Positions 1 to 8,266 are shown, numbered from the stretch's first letter. The stretch is 19,362 bases of DNA from Bacillota bacterium (GCA_017420625.1 JAFOIR010000024.1:1-19362); one strand, 5' to 3'. Translations and numbers: made by a program. The notes: generated by a model from the sequence alone, not told the origin.

Positions 1-683
1 ACAACCTTTTTCAGACTGACTTTTTCATTCTTTTTCGTATCATAGTTCCGATTTTCTTTCACACCGAAGATCGTGAAGAAAAGGAACAGCGGTCCGAGAA
101 TACAAATGACCAGCGCAATACGTCCATACGCAATGGTCGCAGAAGAACCGATAGCCATGGATCCGGTCGTCAGCATGGGGATCAGTACGGATGCGAGCGT
201 GCCGCCAATGCCGGCAAACAGTGTCGCACGGGAAGTAAACTGATTTCTGGCATCCGCATTGGAGGAAAGCGCCGGTACCATGCCCCAATAGGAAATATCA
301 TGCATGGTATAGGTAATGCTGTAGGCAAAGTAAAAGAATCCGAACAGCCAGATGAAATTCCATCCCTGCAGCTTCGTATTGAAAACGATGTAAATCACTG
401 CGGAAGTTGAAAGTATACCGATCAGAAGCCAGGGTTTGAACTTGCCCCAACGGGAGCGGGTACTTTCAATAATGTTTCCCATGATGGGGTCATTCAGCGC
501 ATCAAACACCCTGGCAGCGACCATGATCGCTGTAATTGCGCCAAGCTGCGCTGCCGTCAGCTGACGGGTAAAAATGATGAACAGCATCAGGTAGTTGGTG
601 ACCAGGTTGTACATCATATCCCGGCCAATCGTTCCGATGGGAAACAGGATAAGATTTTTCTTTCTTTGCTTCAGATCTTCCAT
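1..683 (-). CDS. GPH-family (MelB/XylP-like) sugar:cation symporter, partial
   Basis: The reading frame is open from the ATG at 683 to the left edge, so only the N-terminal 227 residues are present and the C-terminus lies outside the window. The start MEDLKQRKKNLILFPIG is preceded by AAGGAGG nine bases upstream, which overlaps the end of the gfo/idh gene. The sequence is hydrophobic with several membrane helices. It carries the features of the glycoside-pentoside-hexuronide symporters: an early GRD motif, then the DALNDPIMG segment followed by the basic TRSRWGKFKPW loop, and later WGMVPALSS. Family members import mono- or disaccharides with H+ or Na+ across the cytoplasmic membrane. Only 4 bp separate it from the upstream GH109-like oxidoreductase, so the two are almost certainly co-transcribed and may share a glycoside substrate. 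The substrate itself cannot be read from sequence. Confidence 0.85.
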   Translation of the reverse strand, partial: MEDLKQRKKNLILFPIGTIGRDMMYNLVTNYLMLFIIFTRQLTAAQLGAITAIMVAARVFDALNDPIMGNIIESTRSRWGKFKPWLLIGILSTSAVIYIVFNTKLQGWNFIWLFGFFYFAYSITYTMHDISYWGMVPALSSNADARNQFTSRATLFAGIGGTLASVLIPMLTTGSMAIGSSATIAYGRIALVICILGPLFLFFTIFGVKENRNYDTKKNEKVSLKKV

Positions 684-687
684 GAGA

Positions 688-1905
688 TCAGTCCTCCTTG
701 GGAATATTATAAGGTTGGAACCACTTGCCATTGGTAAAGTCCGGAATCATGACCGGTGCACCGCCCTTGAGGATCGACTCCTCAGACAGAACTCCGATAC
801 TCATCCAGGCTGCCATATCGTAAACATCGATCGGCGGATCGGTCTGATCACGGACACTGTCGAAAAACGCCCGGTCGACCAGATAATCCATACCGCCATG
901 ACCTCCGCGGATACCATCATTTAAGAAGGCCTTCCAGACCGGATGTTCATATTTTTCCTGATAATCATCCGCATTGCCCCAATGCTTTCTCCAGACGAAG
1001 GTCTCCATCTCATCATACAGACCATCCAGCCATATCGAATGATTATCCTCTTCATACATGCCCTTGGTCCCCTGGATCACCAGTCCGCGGCTGTAGAATC
1101 TGGGAAGTGTCGTATCCAGCGTCAGGGTGATGGTTTCACCATGTGCACAGGTGATGATAGTCGTCGTCACATCACCCTGGACGAACCGGTATTCTGCCTG
1201 ATCACCTGAAGGGCCCTGATCTTTTCGGTTGTATTCGTTCAGTCCTCTTGCGCAGGAGCTTTGCGATACCAGCTTCACCATCCGGTTCCCGTGCCCGATC
1301 CCCATCATCTGACAGATCGGTCCCAGTTCATGAGTCGGATAGTTTTCCGTATTGCGATGACGGTAGTTAGCATTGCGGTAGTGACGATTTTCCCGTCCAT
1401 GACTGATCTCATCCCGAAGATCATGACGGTACCCACCTTCACAGTGGACAAGCTCACCGAATATTCCCTGAGAGACCATGTTCATGATCATCATCTCATA
1501 CCGGCCGTAACAGCAGTTTTCAAGCAGCATACAAGGAATTCCGGTCTCTTCATAGGTATGCACCAGATTCCAAAGCTGTTCAATACTGTATGCAGCACCA
1601 ACCTCTACGCCAGGCCGGATCCCGGCTTTCATGGCTTCGATCGCAACAGGAATATGGCTTTCCCAGGAATTAGTGATCATCACACAGTCAAGACCCGAAA
1701 GCGCCAGAATTTCCCGATAATTGGTCGTTACAAACGGTCTTTTTCCTGTTTTCTTTTCGACTGAATCTGCTGCCTTCTCTGCACGGTCCTGAAAAAGATC
1801 GCAGACACCGATCACCTGGACGTCCTCCATCATTTCGAGAACGCCCTGCAAAAGACCCATGCCACGTCCGCCTACACCAATAAATGCAGTCGTAATCGTT
1901 TTCAT
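688..1905 (-). CDS. Gfo/Idh/MocA-family protein, GH109-like (NAD-dependent glycosidase type)
   Basis: A 405-residue protein with an N-terminal Rossmann nucleotide-binding motif (GVGGRGMG, residues 10-17) and an acidic end of beta-2 (VCDLF, 34-38). The C-terminal half has the Gfo/Idh/MocA substrate domain. Several segments resemble GH109 enzymes rather than simple sugar dehydrogenases: EVGAAYS (101-107), LLENCCYGR (127-135), CEGGYRHDLR (155-164) and YPTHELGP (189-196). GH109 enzymes hydrolyse alpha-N-acetylgalactosaminides or related glycosides by a redox mechanism with tightly bound NAD+. The assignment to that group is from remembered motifs; substrate and even hydrolysis versus oxidation are inference. 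It is the first gene of a two-gene unit with a GPH symporter, with its own promoter upstream. A plain sugar or inositol dehydrogenase is the main alternative. Confidence 0.75.
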   Translation of the reverse strand: MKTITTAFIGVGGRGMGLLQGVLEMMEDVQVIGVCDLFQDRAEKAADSVEKKTGKRPFVTTNYREILALSGLDCVMITNSWESHIPVAIEAMKAGIRPGVEVGAAYSIEQLWNLVHTYEETGIPCMLLENCCYGRYEMMIMNMVSQGIFGELVHCEGGYRHDLRDEISHGRENRHYRNANYRHRNTENYPTHELGPICQMMGIGHGNRMVKLVSQSSCARGLNEYNRKDQGPSGDQAEYRFVQGDVTTTIITCAHGETITLTLDTTLPRFYSRGLVIQGTKGMYEEDNHSIWLDGLYDEMETFVWRKHWGNADDYQEKYEHPVWKAFLNDGIRGGHGGMDYLVDRAFFDSVRDQTDPPIDVYDMAAWMSIGVLSEESILKGGAPVMIPDFTNGKWFQPYNIPKED

Positions 1906-1951
1906 TTGTATTTAATCCTTTAGTCATGAGAGTAGCATTACACTGCCATTT

Positions 1952-1980
1952 ATTATACCTGAAAGAATGTACAGGAGCAA
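1952..1980 (-). promoter_or_regulatory. SigA-type promoter of the gfo/idh-symporter operon
   Basis: On the minus strand TTGCTC (1980-1975) is followed after exactly 17 bp by TATAAT (1957-1952). Transcription would start about 40 bases before the ATG at 1905, which has AAAGGA upstream. The terminator of the ABC exporter operon lies immediately upstream, so this unit looks independent. Confidence 0.75.
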
Positions 1981-1985
1981 GGTAT

Positions 1986-2024
1986 AAAAAAGAAAAACGC
2001 CTTTTCTTGCGGAAAAGACGTTTT
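1986..2024 (-). terminator. Rho-independent terminator of the ABC exporter operon
   Basis: On the minus strand, just after the stop at 2037, a hairpin pairs AAAACG and CTTTTC (plus-strand 1994-2006) with GAAAAG and CGTTTT (2012-2024), with one internal mismatch and a five-base loop. On the minus strand it is followed by TTTTTCTTTTTT. Confidence 0.8.
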
Positions 2025-2036
2025 CGATAAAGCTTT

Positions 2037-3809
2037 CTATTCATTTGTCAGCTGAGAGGTATAAAGATTGTAGTAATATCCCTTCTCTGCCATCAGTTCA
2101 TCATGGGAACCGCTTTCCATGATCTTGCCATCTTCGATGTACAGGATTCGGTCACAGTCTTTGATCGTTGAAAGTCTGTGAGCCACGACAAATGAGGTCC
2201 TGTCTCTCAGAAGCTGCTTGATACCTTCCTGTACCAGCAGTTCCGTGTTCGTATCGATCGAGGAAGTCGCTTCATCCAGGATCAGAATCTTCGGATCGGA
2301 AAGAAGTGTACGGGCAAAGGATAAAAGCTGTCTTTGTCCGGCAGAAAGCATGTCGCCTCGTTCATTGATTTCTGTTTCATAGCCGTTTGGCATCCGTGAA
2401 ATGAAGTCATCCGCATAGACCTGCTTCGCCGCCGCGATACATTCTTCATCCGTCGCATCCAGTCGGCCGTAACGGATATTCTCCATAATTGTGCCCGAGA
2501 AAATGAACGTATCCTGGAGCATGATGCCCATCTGAGAACGAATCGAGCGAAGCGTCGCATTGGCTATGTCATGTCCGTCGATCCGCACTTCACCGCTCTT
2601 CAGATTATAAAACCTGGAAACCAGATTGATGATCGTGGATTTACCGGCGCCTGTAGGACCAACGAGCGCAATGCTTTCACCAGCCGGCACATGGAAGCTG
2701 ACATCTTTCAGGATCGGGCGATCCTTCTCATACTCAAACACCACATGGTCAAAATCGACCTGGCCTTCGATCGGCGGCAGATCTTCCGCTCCTTCCGGAT
2801 CGGTGACTGTCACCGGCTCATCCATAAGCTGGAAGATTCTTTCCAGATAGGAGACCGTATTGATCATCTGGTTATAGTTGTTCGAGAGCTGCTGAATCGG
2901 TCCCCAGAAGCGGTTGGCGTAGCTGGTCATCGCTACCAAAAGACCCACGGCGATCTCATTTCTCAGATAGATGACACCGACCAGATAGATCGCATAGAAA
3001 ACTACCTTCGCTATGATCATGGAGAGAGGCCAGACACTATGGTTGATCGTGACAGCTTTAAGATAGGAAGATCGGGCATCCTGAGCCAGATTTTTATTGA
3101 TCTGTCCGTTGAATTCTTCTCTGGCAAAACTTTGCGTGACCCGCTCTCCATTGATGCTCTCAGCCAGATAAGCGGTAAAGTTGCTGTGCTTGTTGGCCTG
3201 CAGCTGCCAGGCTCTTCTCTGCTGACGCTTGATCGAAAAGATGTAGATAATAAATACAGGAAGTCCTGCAAATACCACGAGCGAAAGCTTAGGGCTCAGC
3301 GCGATCATAAAGATCGAAATAATGATCAGAGAAAGCACCTGCAGGATGATGTTCAGGATTCCGTTTGTTAAAAAATCGGAGACCGAGTTCACGTAGTTGA
3401 CAACACGCACAAGGATCTTGCCGTGCGGCCGGGAATCGAAGTAGTCAAACGGCAGTTCCTGCAGATGGACGTACAGATCACGACGAATGTCCCGGATAAT
3501 TGCCTGACCGGCCTGTGCACTGCAGCGGGAACGGTATCGATTGCAGAACGCCTGAATGATAACAATGACAACAATGGAAACACCGGCTATGATCAGTCCT
3601 TTGATATCCCGCGCAGGAATCTGTTCATCAATGGCATGTGCTGTAAAAAGCGGCATAACCAATCCACAGATGATCGATATCATACTGAAGAAGAAAGCGC
3701 CGAAGAACCACTTTTTATATCGTTTGATATAAACGAAACTGCGTTTCAGATGCTGAATATTAAACTCAGTTTCAAGGGTCTCATCAACATTGTATTTATT
3801 TCTTGCCAT
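2037..3809 (-). CDS. ABC exporter half-transporter, subunit with intact catalytic residues
   Basis: A 590-residue fusion of an ABC transmembrane domain (about residues 25-325, six predicted helices) and a nucleotide-binding domain. The latter shows Walker A GPTGAGKS (384-391), a Q-loop Gln at 432, Walker B ILILDE with the catalytic Glu at 513, and a switch His at 544 (VAHRLST). The signature is LSAGQ (488-492), not canonical LSGGQ. The gene directly upstream encodes a partner with a degenerate Walker B and H-loop. In a heterodimer those residues and this altered signature would fall in the same, inactive ATP site, as in TM287/288 and BmrCD/LmrCD-type exporters. The ATG overlaps the TGA of the upstream gene by one base (TGATG), indicating translational coupling. 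The likely role is drug, lipid or peptide export; the substrate is unknown. Confidence 0.92.
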   Translation of the reverse strand: MARNKYNVDETLETEFNIQHLKRSFVYIKRYKKWFFGAFFFSMISIICGLVMPLFTAHAIDEQIPARDIKGLIIAGVSIVVIVIIQAFCNRYRSRCSAQAGQAIIRDIRRDLYVHLQELPFDYFDSRPHGKILVRVVNYVNSVSDFLTNGILNIILQVLSLIIISIFMIALSPKLSLVVFAGLPVFIIYIFSIKRQQRRAWQLQANKHSNFTAYLAESINGERVTQSFAREEFNGQINKNLAQDARSSYLKAVTINHSVWPLSMIIAKVVFYAIYLVGVIYLRNEIAVGLLVAMTSYANRFWGPIQQLSNNYNQMINTVSYLERIFQLMDEPVTVTDPEGAEDLPPIEGQVDFDHVVFEYEKDRPILKDVSFHVPAGESIALVGPTGAGKSTIINLVSRFYNLKSGEVRIDGHDIANATLRSIRSQMGIMLQDTFIFSGTIMENIRYGRLDATDEECIAAAKQVYADDFISRMPNGYETEINERGDMLSAGQRQLLSFARTLLSDPKILILDEATSSIDTNTELLVQEGIKQLLRDRTSFVVAHRLSTIKDCDRILYIEDGKIMESGSHDELMAEKGYYYNLYTSQLTNE

Positions 3810-5668
3810 CAGTGAATACCTCCTTTCGCCGGAGCAAATTCCGGTTTCTGTGAAGTGAATGCACTGGTCTTCACATCTCTGGCAATCGCTTTTCTGGCTT
3901 CTTCAATATCTTCCTGTGTCGCAATACCCTGCTGGATCCGGTAGATATTGTAGTAATAGCCTTTCTTTTCCAGAAGTTCCTGATGGCTGCCGTATTCAGT
4001 GATCTTTCCGTCCTGCAGAATAAAGATGATATCCGCTTTCTTGACAGAGCTGATTCGCTGGGCAACGATCAGCGTCGTTGCTTTTTTCTCTCTGGCAGCC
4101 AGATGCTGCTGAATATACTGTTCTGTCTCCATATCGACAGCTGAAGTGGTATCATCGAGAATCAGGATCGGCGCATTCATCGCCAGAGCTCTTGCCAGGG
4201 CAAGTCTCTGCTTTTGTCCGCCGGAAAGACCCATGCCGCGCTCACCAACGATCGTATCATAGCCATCCGGCAGTTTCTGGATGAATTCGTCCGCTGCAGC
4301 ATCGATGGCAGACTGATAGACTATCTCATTGGATACATCCGGAACACCGTAGGCGATATTCGATTCGACCGTGTCAGAGAAAAGGAATACGTCCTGCAGC
4401 GCAATACCGATATTGCGGCGCAGATACTGAAGCTGATATCTCTGTACGTCGATTCCATCGATCTTTACATGGCCGGAATTCGGATCCACAAAACGATTGA
4501 TCAGATTAAAGATTGAAGACTTTCCGGAACCGGTCGGCCCCATGATTCCCACAGTCGCACCCGCCGGAATATGCATATTGATATCCTTGAGGATGGGGTT
4601 GCCGTCAAAAGTCAGGGAGACGTGTTCCAGATCGATCTCACCGCGGATCGGGACACAGGGAACAGGATTCTCGGGGGATTGGATCTCCGGCTGCGACTGA
4701 TACAGTTCCTGCACCCGCTCACAGCTGACCAGAAAACGCTGTGTATCGTTGATCAGAAATCCCAGCATCAGAAAAGGTTCGTTCATCATCCAGCTCAGCG
4801 AAGTAAAGACCAGCAGATCACCCACCGTGATCTGTTCCAGGATGACCAGCAAAGAACCTACGATGATGGCCGTTCCGGTCATAATATTTCCCACCGTTTC
4901 CATGACAGGAGAATAGGTCGTCCAGGCTTTATTGGCCTTGAGATTCATGTCATAGTATTTCAGATTCTCTTTATCAAACTTTTCGATTTCAAACTCTTCC
5001 CGGCAAAAAGCACGGACAACCCGGTTTCCGGAAATGTTTTCCGTAACGACCGTATTCAGCTTGGACAGCTGTTTTCTGGCTTCTCCGAAAATCGGACGAA
5101 CCTTTTTGCCAAGCGTGATCGCCGCCCAAAAAGCAAAAGGAGCCAGAGCCAGCTGCAGAAGAGTGAACTTCCAGCTGATAGCAAAGAAAACCACCAGCAC
5201 GACGGTCAGCATAACCACACTGTCGAAGATCGAATAAGAGACAAAACAGATAAAGTGGTTGATCGCTTCAACGTCGCCTGTACACTTGTTGATCAGGTCT
5301 CCGGATCGGTTCGCCATCAGAAAGCTGCGGCTCTGCTCGGAGAGTTTCTTGTAAAGCGCCTGTCGGATCTCAAAAGTTGCCCGTTGGGAAGCCTGTTCAC
5401 GGAAAATGTTCGCCAGGAACCGGACAACAGACCTAAGAACCAGGATTCCAAACCCTAAAACCACCAGAGGAATCAGCTGGCTGACTACCGTACTGGTGGG
5501 GATAGACGGATCCTCAAACATCGGATAAAGGATTTCATTGACAATCTTTTTAACGATCTGTGGATCAATTACCATCAGCACCGTTGAAAGGATCATGAAC
5601 AGATAAGCCGTATAAAGCTTATATCGTGACTTTCCCAGAAAAGAGAAAGCCCATCTCATCTGATTCAC
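3809..5668 (-). CDS. ABC exporter half-transporter, subunit with degenerate ATP site
   Basis: A 619-residue transmembrane plus nucleotide-binding fusion, first gene of a two-gene operon. It has Walker A GPTGSGKS (377-384), Q-loop Gln 425 and a canonical signature LSGGQ (481-485). Walker B ends ILILDD, so the catalytic Glu is replaced by Asp (506), and the H-loop His is replaced by Gln (VAQRISS, Gln 537). This is the pattern of the non-hydrolysing half of heterodimeric exporters. A C-terminal tail of about 35 residues follows the domain. The start is GTG at 5668, with TGAGGT seven bases upstream. An ATG at 5659 with AAGGTGA before it is a possible alternative that would shorten the protein by three residues. 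No regulator gene adjoins the operon. Confidence 0.92.
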   Translation of the reverse strand: MNQMRWAFSFLGKSRYKLYTAYLFMILSTVLMVIDPQIVKKIVNEILYPMFEDPSIPTSTVVSQLIPLVVLGFGILVLRSVVRFLANIFREQASQRATFEIRQALYKKLSEQSRSFLMANRSGDLINKCTGDVEAINHFICFVSYSIFDSVVMLTVVLVVFFAISWKFTLLQLALAPFAFWAAITLGKKVRPIFGEARKQLSKLNTVVTENISGNRVVRAFCREEFEIEKFDKENLKYYDMNLKANKAWTTYSPVMETVGNIMTGTAIIVGSLLVILEQITVGDLLVFTSLSWMMNEPFLMLGFLINDTQRFLVSCERVQELYQSQPEIQSPENPVPCVPIRGEIDLEHVSLTFDGNPILKDINMHIPAGATVGIMGPTGSGKSSIFNLINRFVDPNSGHVKIDGIDVQRYQLQYLRRNIGIALQDVFLFSDTVESNIAYGVPDVSNEIVYQSAIDAAADEFIQKLPDGYDTIVGERGMGLSGGQKQRLALARALAMNAPILILDDTTSAVDMETEQYIQQHLAAREKKATTLIVAQRISSVKKADIIFILQDGKITEYGSHQELLEKKGYYYNIYRIQQGIATQEDIEEARKAIARDVKTSAFTSQKPEFAPAKGGIH

Positions 5669-5705
5669 CTTGGTACCTCACATTTTTTCATAAAGATGTT
5701 CAGCG

Positions 5706-5734
5706 ATTATACACCCAAAGGAGTCATTTGAAAA
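5706..5734 (-). promoter_or_regulatory. SigA-type promoter of the ABC exporter operon
   Basis: On the minus strand TTTTCA (5734-5729), matching four of six -35 consensus bases, is followed after 17 bp by TATAAT (5711-5706). The predicted leader is about 30 nt. I found no strong terminator between thuA and this promoter, so read-through from the tsaE operon is possible. Confidence 0.65.
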
Positions 5735-5766
5735 GGGCTTTTTAAATTTATTTTAATATTTTCCCA

Positions 5767-6489
5767 TCAATACTTGGGCTCATGCGGTTCAATATGATGA
5801 GAAGTCACTTCATCCACACGGATCCTTGGTGCCACATAGTGAATGCCGTTATCGATCGCCCGGATCACGCCAGGGTTGTAATAACTCGGCAGTGTTTCAT
5901 GTCCGGGATGGAAATAGAAGATTTTGCCAAATCCGCGATGATAAACGCTCATTCCTCGTAAGATCTCTCCGCCCTGCCACCAGGTCACACCAATCAGTTC
6001 ATCGGGTGTTGGTACCGTAAATGGCTCCGCATAGGTCTCTTCCGCTTCGATCTCCAGCGGATTTGGAACGCCCTGGGCGATCGGATGAGTTGGATCCAGG
6101 ATCCAGATCCTTCCATGATCCTGACGTTCATACCATTCCACACCGCAGCGGGTGCCCATCAGTCTGCGAAATACTTTTGACTCGTGTCCGGAATGAAGGA
6201 CGACCAGTCCCATACCCTGGTTGACTGCTTCACAGATCAGGGTTACGACATCATCATCTACCAGATGATGGCGCATATGTCCCCACCAGACGAGGACATC
6301 GGTATCGGCCAGTTTTTCTTTTGTGATGACATCCTTGTGATCTTCGAGAGTTGCATAGGAAAACTCCAGAGAATCATCAATCTTTTGAAGACCTTCAGAG
6401 ATCGCCATATGCATACCGCGCGGATACATATCTTTTGCCGGACCATCGTGACTTTCGTGTACATATTCGTTGTAAATAAGAACCTTCAT
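5767..6489 (-). CDS. ThuA-like (trehalose utilization family) protein
   Basis: A 240-residue protein beginning MKVLIYNEYVHE at the ATG at 6489, which has AGGAGG at a normal distance. The frame stays open further upstream, but that part would lie inside rimI and is not credible. The fold is the ThuA version of a class I glutamine amidotransferase-like flavodoxin fold: strand-loop N-terminus, DTDVLVWWGHMRHH, GLVVLHSGHESKVF, then a WILDPTHPIAQGVP segment and FYFHPGHETLP near the end. ThuA proteins are linked genetically to sugar catabolism and often adjoin Gfo/Idh oxidoreductases, but their biochemistry is poorly defined. It starts 13 bp after the rimI stop, so it appears to be the last gene of the tsaE-tsaB-rimI unit. 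A GH109-like Gfo/Idh gene lies 3.9 kb further on, beyond the ABC genes. I infer a role in sugar metabolism, without certainty. Confidence 0.85.
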   Translation of the reverse strand: MKVLIYNEYVHESHDGPAKDMYPRGMHMAISEGLQKIDDSLEFSYATLEDHKDVITKEKLADTDVLVWWGHMRHHLVDDDVVTLICEAVNQGMGLVVLHSGHESKVFRRLMGTRCGVEWYERQDHGRIWILDPTHPIAQGVPNPLEIEAEETYAEPFTVPTPDELIGVTWWQGGEILRGMSVYHRGFGKIFYFHPGHETLPSYYNPGVIRAIDNGIHYVAPRIRVDEVTSHHIEPHEPKY

Positions 6490-6502
6490 TTTTTCCTCCT
6501 GA

Positions 6503-6961
6503 TTATATGGATCTTGTGAGCCACAGAATGTTTGCATCCTCTTTCGGATGAGTGTAATATCCAGGCCGGATTCCCGCTGAGGTAAATCCGATCTTTTCAT
6601 AAAGGCGCAGCGCTGACAGGTTGGATACCCGTACCTCCAGTGTCCAGTAGAGAATCCCCATCTCATCACCGGAAGAAAGCATTGCTTCCATCAATTCTTT
6701 TCCGATCCCTTTGCATCTTGTGTCTTTCCGGACTGCGATGTTCATAATATGACCTTCATCCATGATCTGCCAGTAACCGGCATAACCAAGGACATTCTTC
6801 TGATCCTCTTTTGTACAGGCGACAAAATAATGCGCCTGATCATTGACCAGTTCCTGCTGCATCGACTCCCGACTCCAGGGGGCACTGAAACTGGCTTGCT
6901 CGATTGCCAGAATCTGATCCAGATCATCTGCGTTCATTGGTCGGATCAGCAGATCATTCAT
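6503..6961 (-). CDS. rimI: Ribosomal-protein-alanine N-acetyltransferase RimI
   Basis: A 152-residue GNAT acetyltransferase, the normal RimI length. The N-terminus has the typical LAIEQASFSAPWS segment. The acetyl-CoA loop is RCKGIGKEL, following the MNIAVRKD strand, and the C-terminus has NLSALRLYEKIGF. RimI acetylates the N-terminal alanine of ribosomal protein S18 in E. coli and is regularly clustered with tsaB and tsaE. Its ATG overlaps the tsaB stop by 4 bases (ATGA), so translation is probably coupled. It acts in the cytoplasm. The alternative is another GNAT with a different N-terminal substrate, but the neighbourhood makes RimI the best call. Confidence 0.9.
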   Translation of the reverse strand: MNDLLIRPMNADDLDQILAIEQASFSAPWSRESMQQELVNDQAHYFVACTKEDQKNVLGYAGYWQIMDEGHIMNIAVRKDTRCKGIGKELMEAMLSSGDEMGILYWTLEVRVSNLSALRLYEKIGFTSAGIRPGYYTHPKEDANILWLTRSI

Positions 6962-7761
6962 GGCCTCTCTCCTTCAGCTTCTGCGCGGCGAAGTCTTTCT
7001 TCCCGTTCGCGTTCGGCCTGCGGCTTTCGGAGATATTCGATCCGCATTTCCCATCCGTGCACACAAGGCAGCAAACTGCCTTTTTCTTCTGCTTCCCGAA
7101 TTTTCTTTTCTGCTAAACGGCATGACGTTCCTGCCCTTAAACCCCGGATCTCTTCCGGCGCAAGAAATGCTTTCGACCCAAGTGTTTCCTGAAAGACATC
7201 CTGATAGATCGCAGAAGCATCACCAAGAAACAAACAGGGACGTTCCATCTTATCAAGCTTTTTCGCAAGCTCATCGGGCGGCATCGCTTCCGGAGCAATG
7301 AGCACGGTAAGATCCATGTCAAAAGCTGCTGCATATACCTGGTGTCGTCTGGCATCCATGGTCGTGACCAGTATCGGTTTCTTTCCTGCAAACTCCGGCA
7401 GGTTCCTCACATAACCTACCGCACCAAAAGCCAGTACTTCCAGAGTAGGCAGCGGCAGTAGGGGGATCCCGCCGGTGATATGCCCTTCTTCGTCAATCCT
7501 GGCCTTTGCCAGCGCCAGGCCTTTGGCAGTTGCGGCGCCGATCCTAAGTCCCGTAAAGGATCCAGGCCCGTTTGTCAGCGTGATAAGATCGATCTCATCC
7601 ATCGGGATCTGTGCCTTCTGAAGTACTCTGTCGATCATCGGCATCAGTGTCTCCGAATGAGTCAATGCTCCATCGGTAAACTCTTCGGCAAGGATCCGGT
7701 CATTTTCACAGACAGCAGCACCGGCTACCTTGGCTGCCGCCTCAATTCCCAATATTTTCAC
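6958..7761 (-). CDS. tsaB: tRNA threonylcarbamoyladenosine biosynthesis protein TsaB
   Basis: A 267-residue ASKHA-fold protein starting MKILGIEAAAKVAG. It has the diagnostic LTNGPGSFTGLRIG segment and THSETLMPMIDRVL. TsaB is the non-catalytic partner of TsaD in the complex that attaches threonylcarbamoyl to A37 of ANN-decoding tRNAs. The start codon is GTG at 7761, with GGAG about nine bases upstream inside the end of tsaE; only 2 bases separate it from the tsaE stop. It is longer than the usual 220-240 residues because of a highly charged C-terminal tail rich in Arg and Glu (about the last 25 residues), whose role is unknown. tsaD and tsaC are not in this window. Confidence 0.93.
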   Translation of the reverse strand: MKILGIEAAAKVAGAAVCENDRILAEEFTDGALTHSETLMPMIDRVLQKAQIPMDEIDLITLTNGPGSFTGLRIGAATAKGLALAKARIDEEGHITGGIPLLPLPTLEVLAFGAVGYVRNLPEFAGKKPILVTTMDARRHQVYAAAFDMDLTVLIAPEAMPPDELAKKLDKMERPCLFLGDASAIYQDVFQETLGSKAFLAPEEIRGLRAGTSCRLAEKKIREAEEKGSLLPCVHGWEMRIEYLRKPQAEREREERLRRAEAEGERP

Positions 7762-7763
7762 TT

Positions 7764-8210
7764 CTATTCTCCAGCGATTTCCTGATAGGTCCCGATCAGA
7801 ATTCTTCTATAGTCCGTTCCTTTGGCAAGATCTTTTTCAATCCGGATCCATTTAGCCTCCTTCGGCATGGCTTCCGGCATGAGATCAGCCCATTCCACCA
7901 GGATAATCCCTTCTTTTCCAAGATATTCTTCCCATCCGATCGCATACAGTTCGTCTTCGTCTTCCAGCCTGTACAAATCAAAGTGATAGAAAGGAAGCGT
8001 TCCGTCTTTGTATTCCCGAACGATCATAAAGGTCGGGCTCTGGATCCTCTGTCCGATCTTCAGACCCTCTGCCATGCCCTTGGCCAGAACTGTTTTTCCG
8101 GTCCCCAGATCTCCCAGGAGGCAGAAAAGATCGCCGCTCTTTGCTTCTTCAGCGAGTTTCTGGCCTAAGTGAAAGGTCTCCGTCTCGCTGAATGATTGTA
8201 TCATGTTCAT
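7764..8210 (-). CDS. tsaE: tRNA threonylcarbamoyladenosine biosynthesis ATPase TsaE
   Basis: A 148-residue P-loop ATPase of normal family length. Walker A is GDLGTGKT (33-40). The family-specific SPTF (58-61), HFDLYR (76-81) and VEWAD (105-109) motifs are all present. TsaE stimulates turnover of the TsaB-TsaD complex in t6A synthesis. The ATG at 8210 has GGAG six bases upstream; a second in-frame ATG two codons later is possible but less well placed. It is the first gene of the tsaE-tsaB-rimI-thuA unit, directly behind the terminator of the mecA operon. I could not identify a convincing promoter in the short space before it. Confidence 0.95.
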   Translation of the reverse strand: MNMIQSFSETETFHLGQKLAEEAKSGDLFCLLGDLGTGKTVLAKGMAEGLKIGQRIQSPTFMIVREYKDGTLPFYHFDLYRLEDEDELYAIGWEEYLGKEGIILVEWADLMPEAMPKEAKWIRIEKDLAKGTDYRRILIGTYQEIAGE

Positions 8211-8227
8211 CCATTACTCCAGTGACA

Positions 8228-8266
8228 TAAAAATCACTGCCCGGCTTTTGTGGGCAAGCCAGTGAT
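8228..8266 (-). terminator. Rho-independent terminator of the DUF1858-mecA operon
   Basis: Just downstream of the stop at 8272, the minus strand folds ATCACTG (plus-strand 8260-8266 side) against CAGTGAT (8233-8239 side), with further GCCC/GGG pairing inside, and ends in TTTTTAT. It lies only 17 bases before the tsaE start codon. Confidence 0.75.

Noticed and set aside
2571..3371. 266-codon plus-strand open frame opposite the second ABC gene
   Set aside because: It is antisense to well-conserved coding sequence and shows no domain; composition is typical of a shadow frame.
4571..5458. 295-codon open frame on the plus strand opposite the ABC gene
   Set aside because: It is fully antisense to a clear ABC exporter gene, has no recognisable domain, is rich in His/Asp/Gln as expected from a reverse-frame shadow, and has no convincing ribosome binding site.
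5669..5766. Possible terminator after thuA
   Set aside because: The stretch is AT-rich but I find no stable stem followed by a T-run; only the ABC promoter is supported.
6490..6669. N-terminal extension of the ThuA-like protein
   Set aside because: It would overlap rimI by over 150 bases; the ATG at 6489 has an ideal AGGAGG and matches the family N-terminus.
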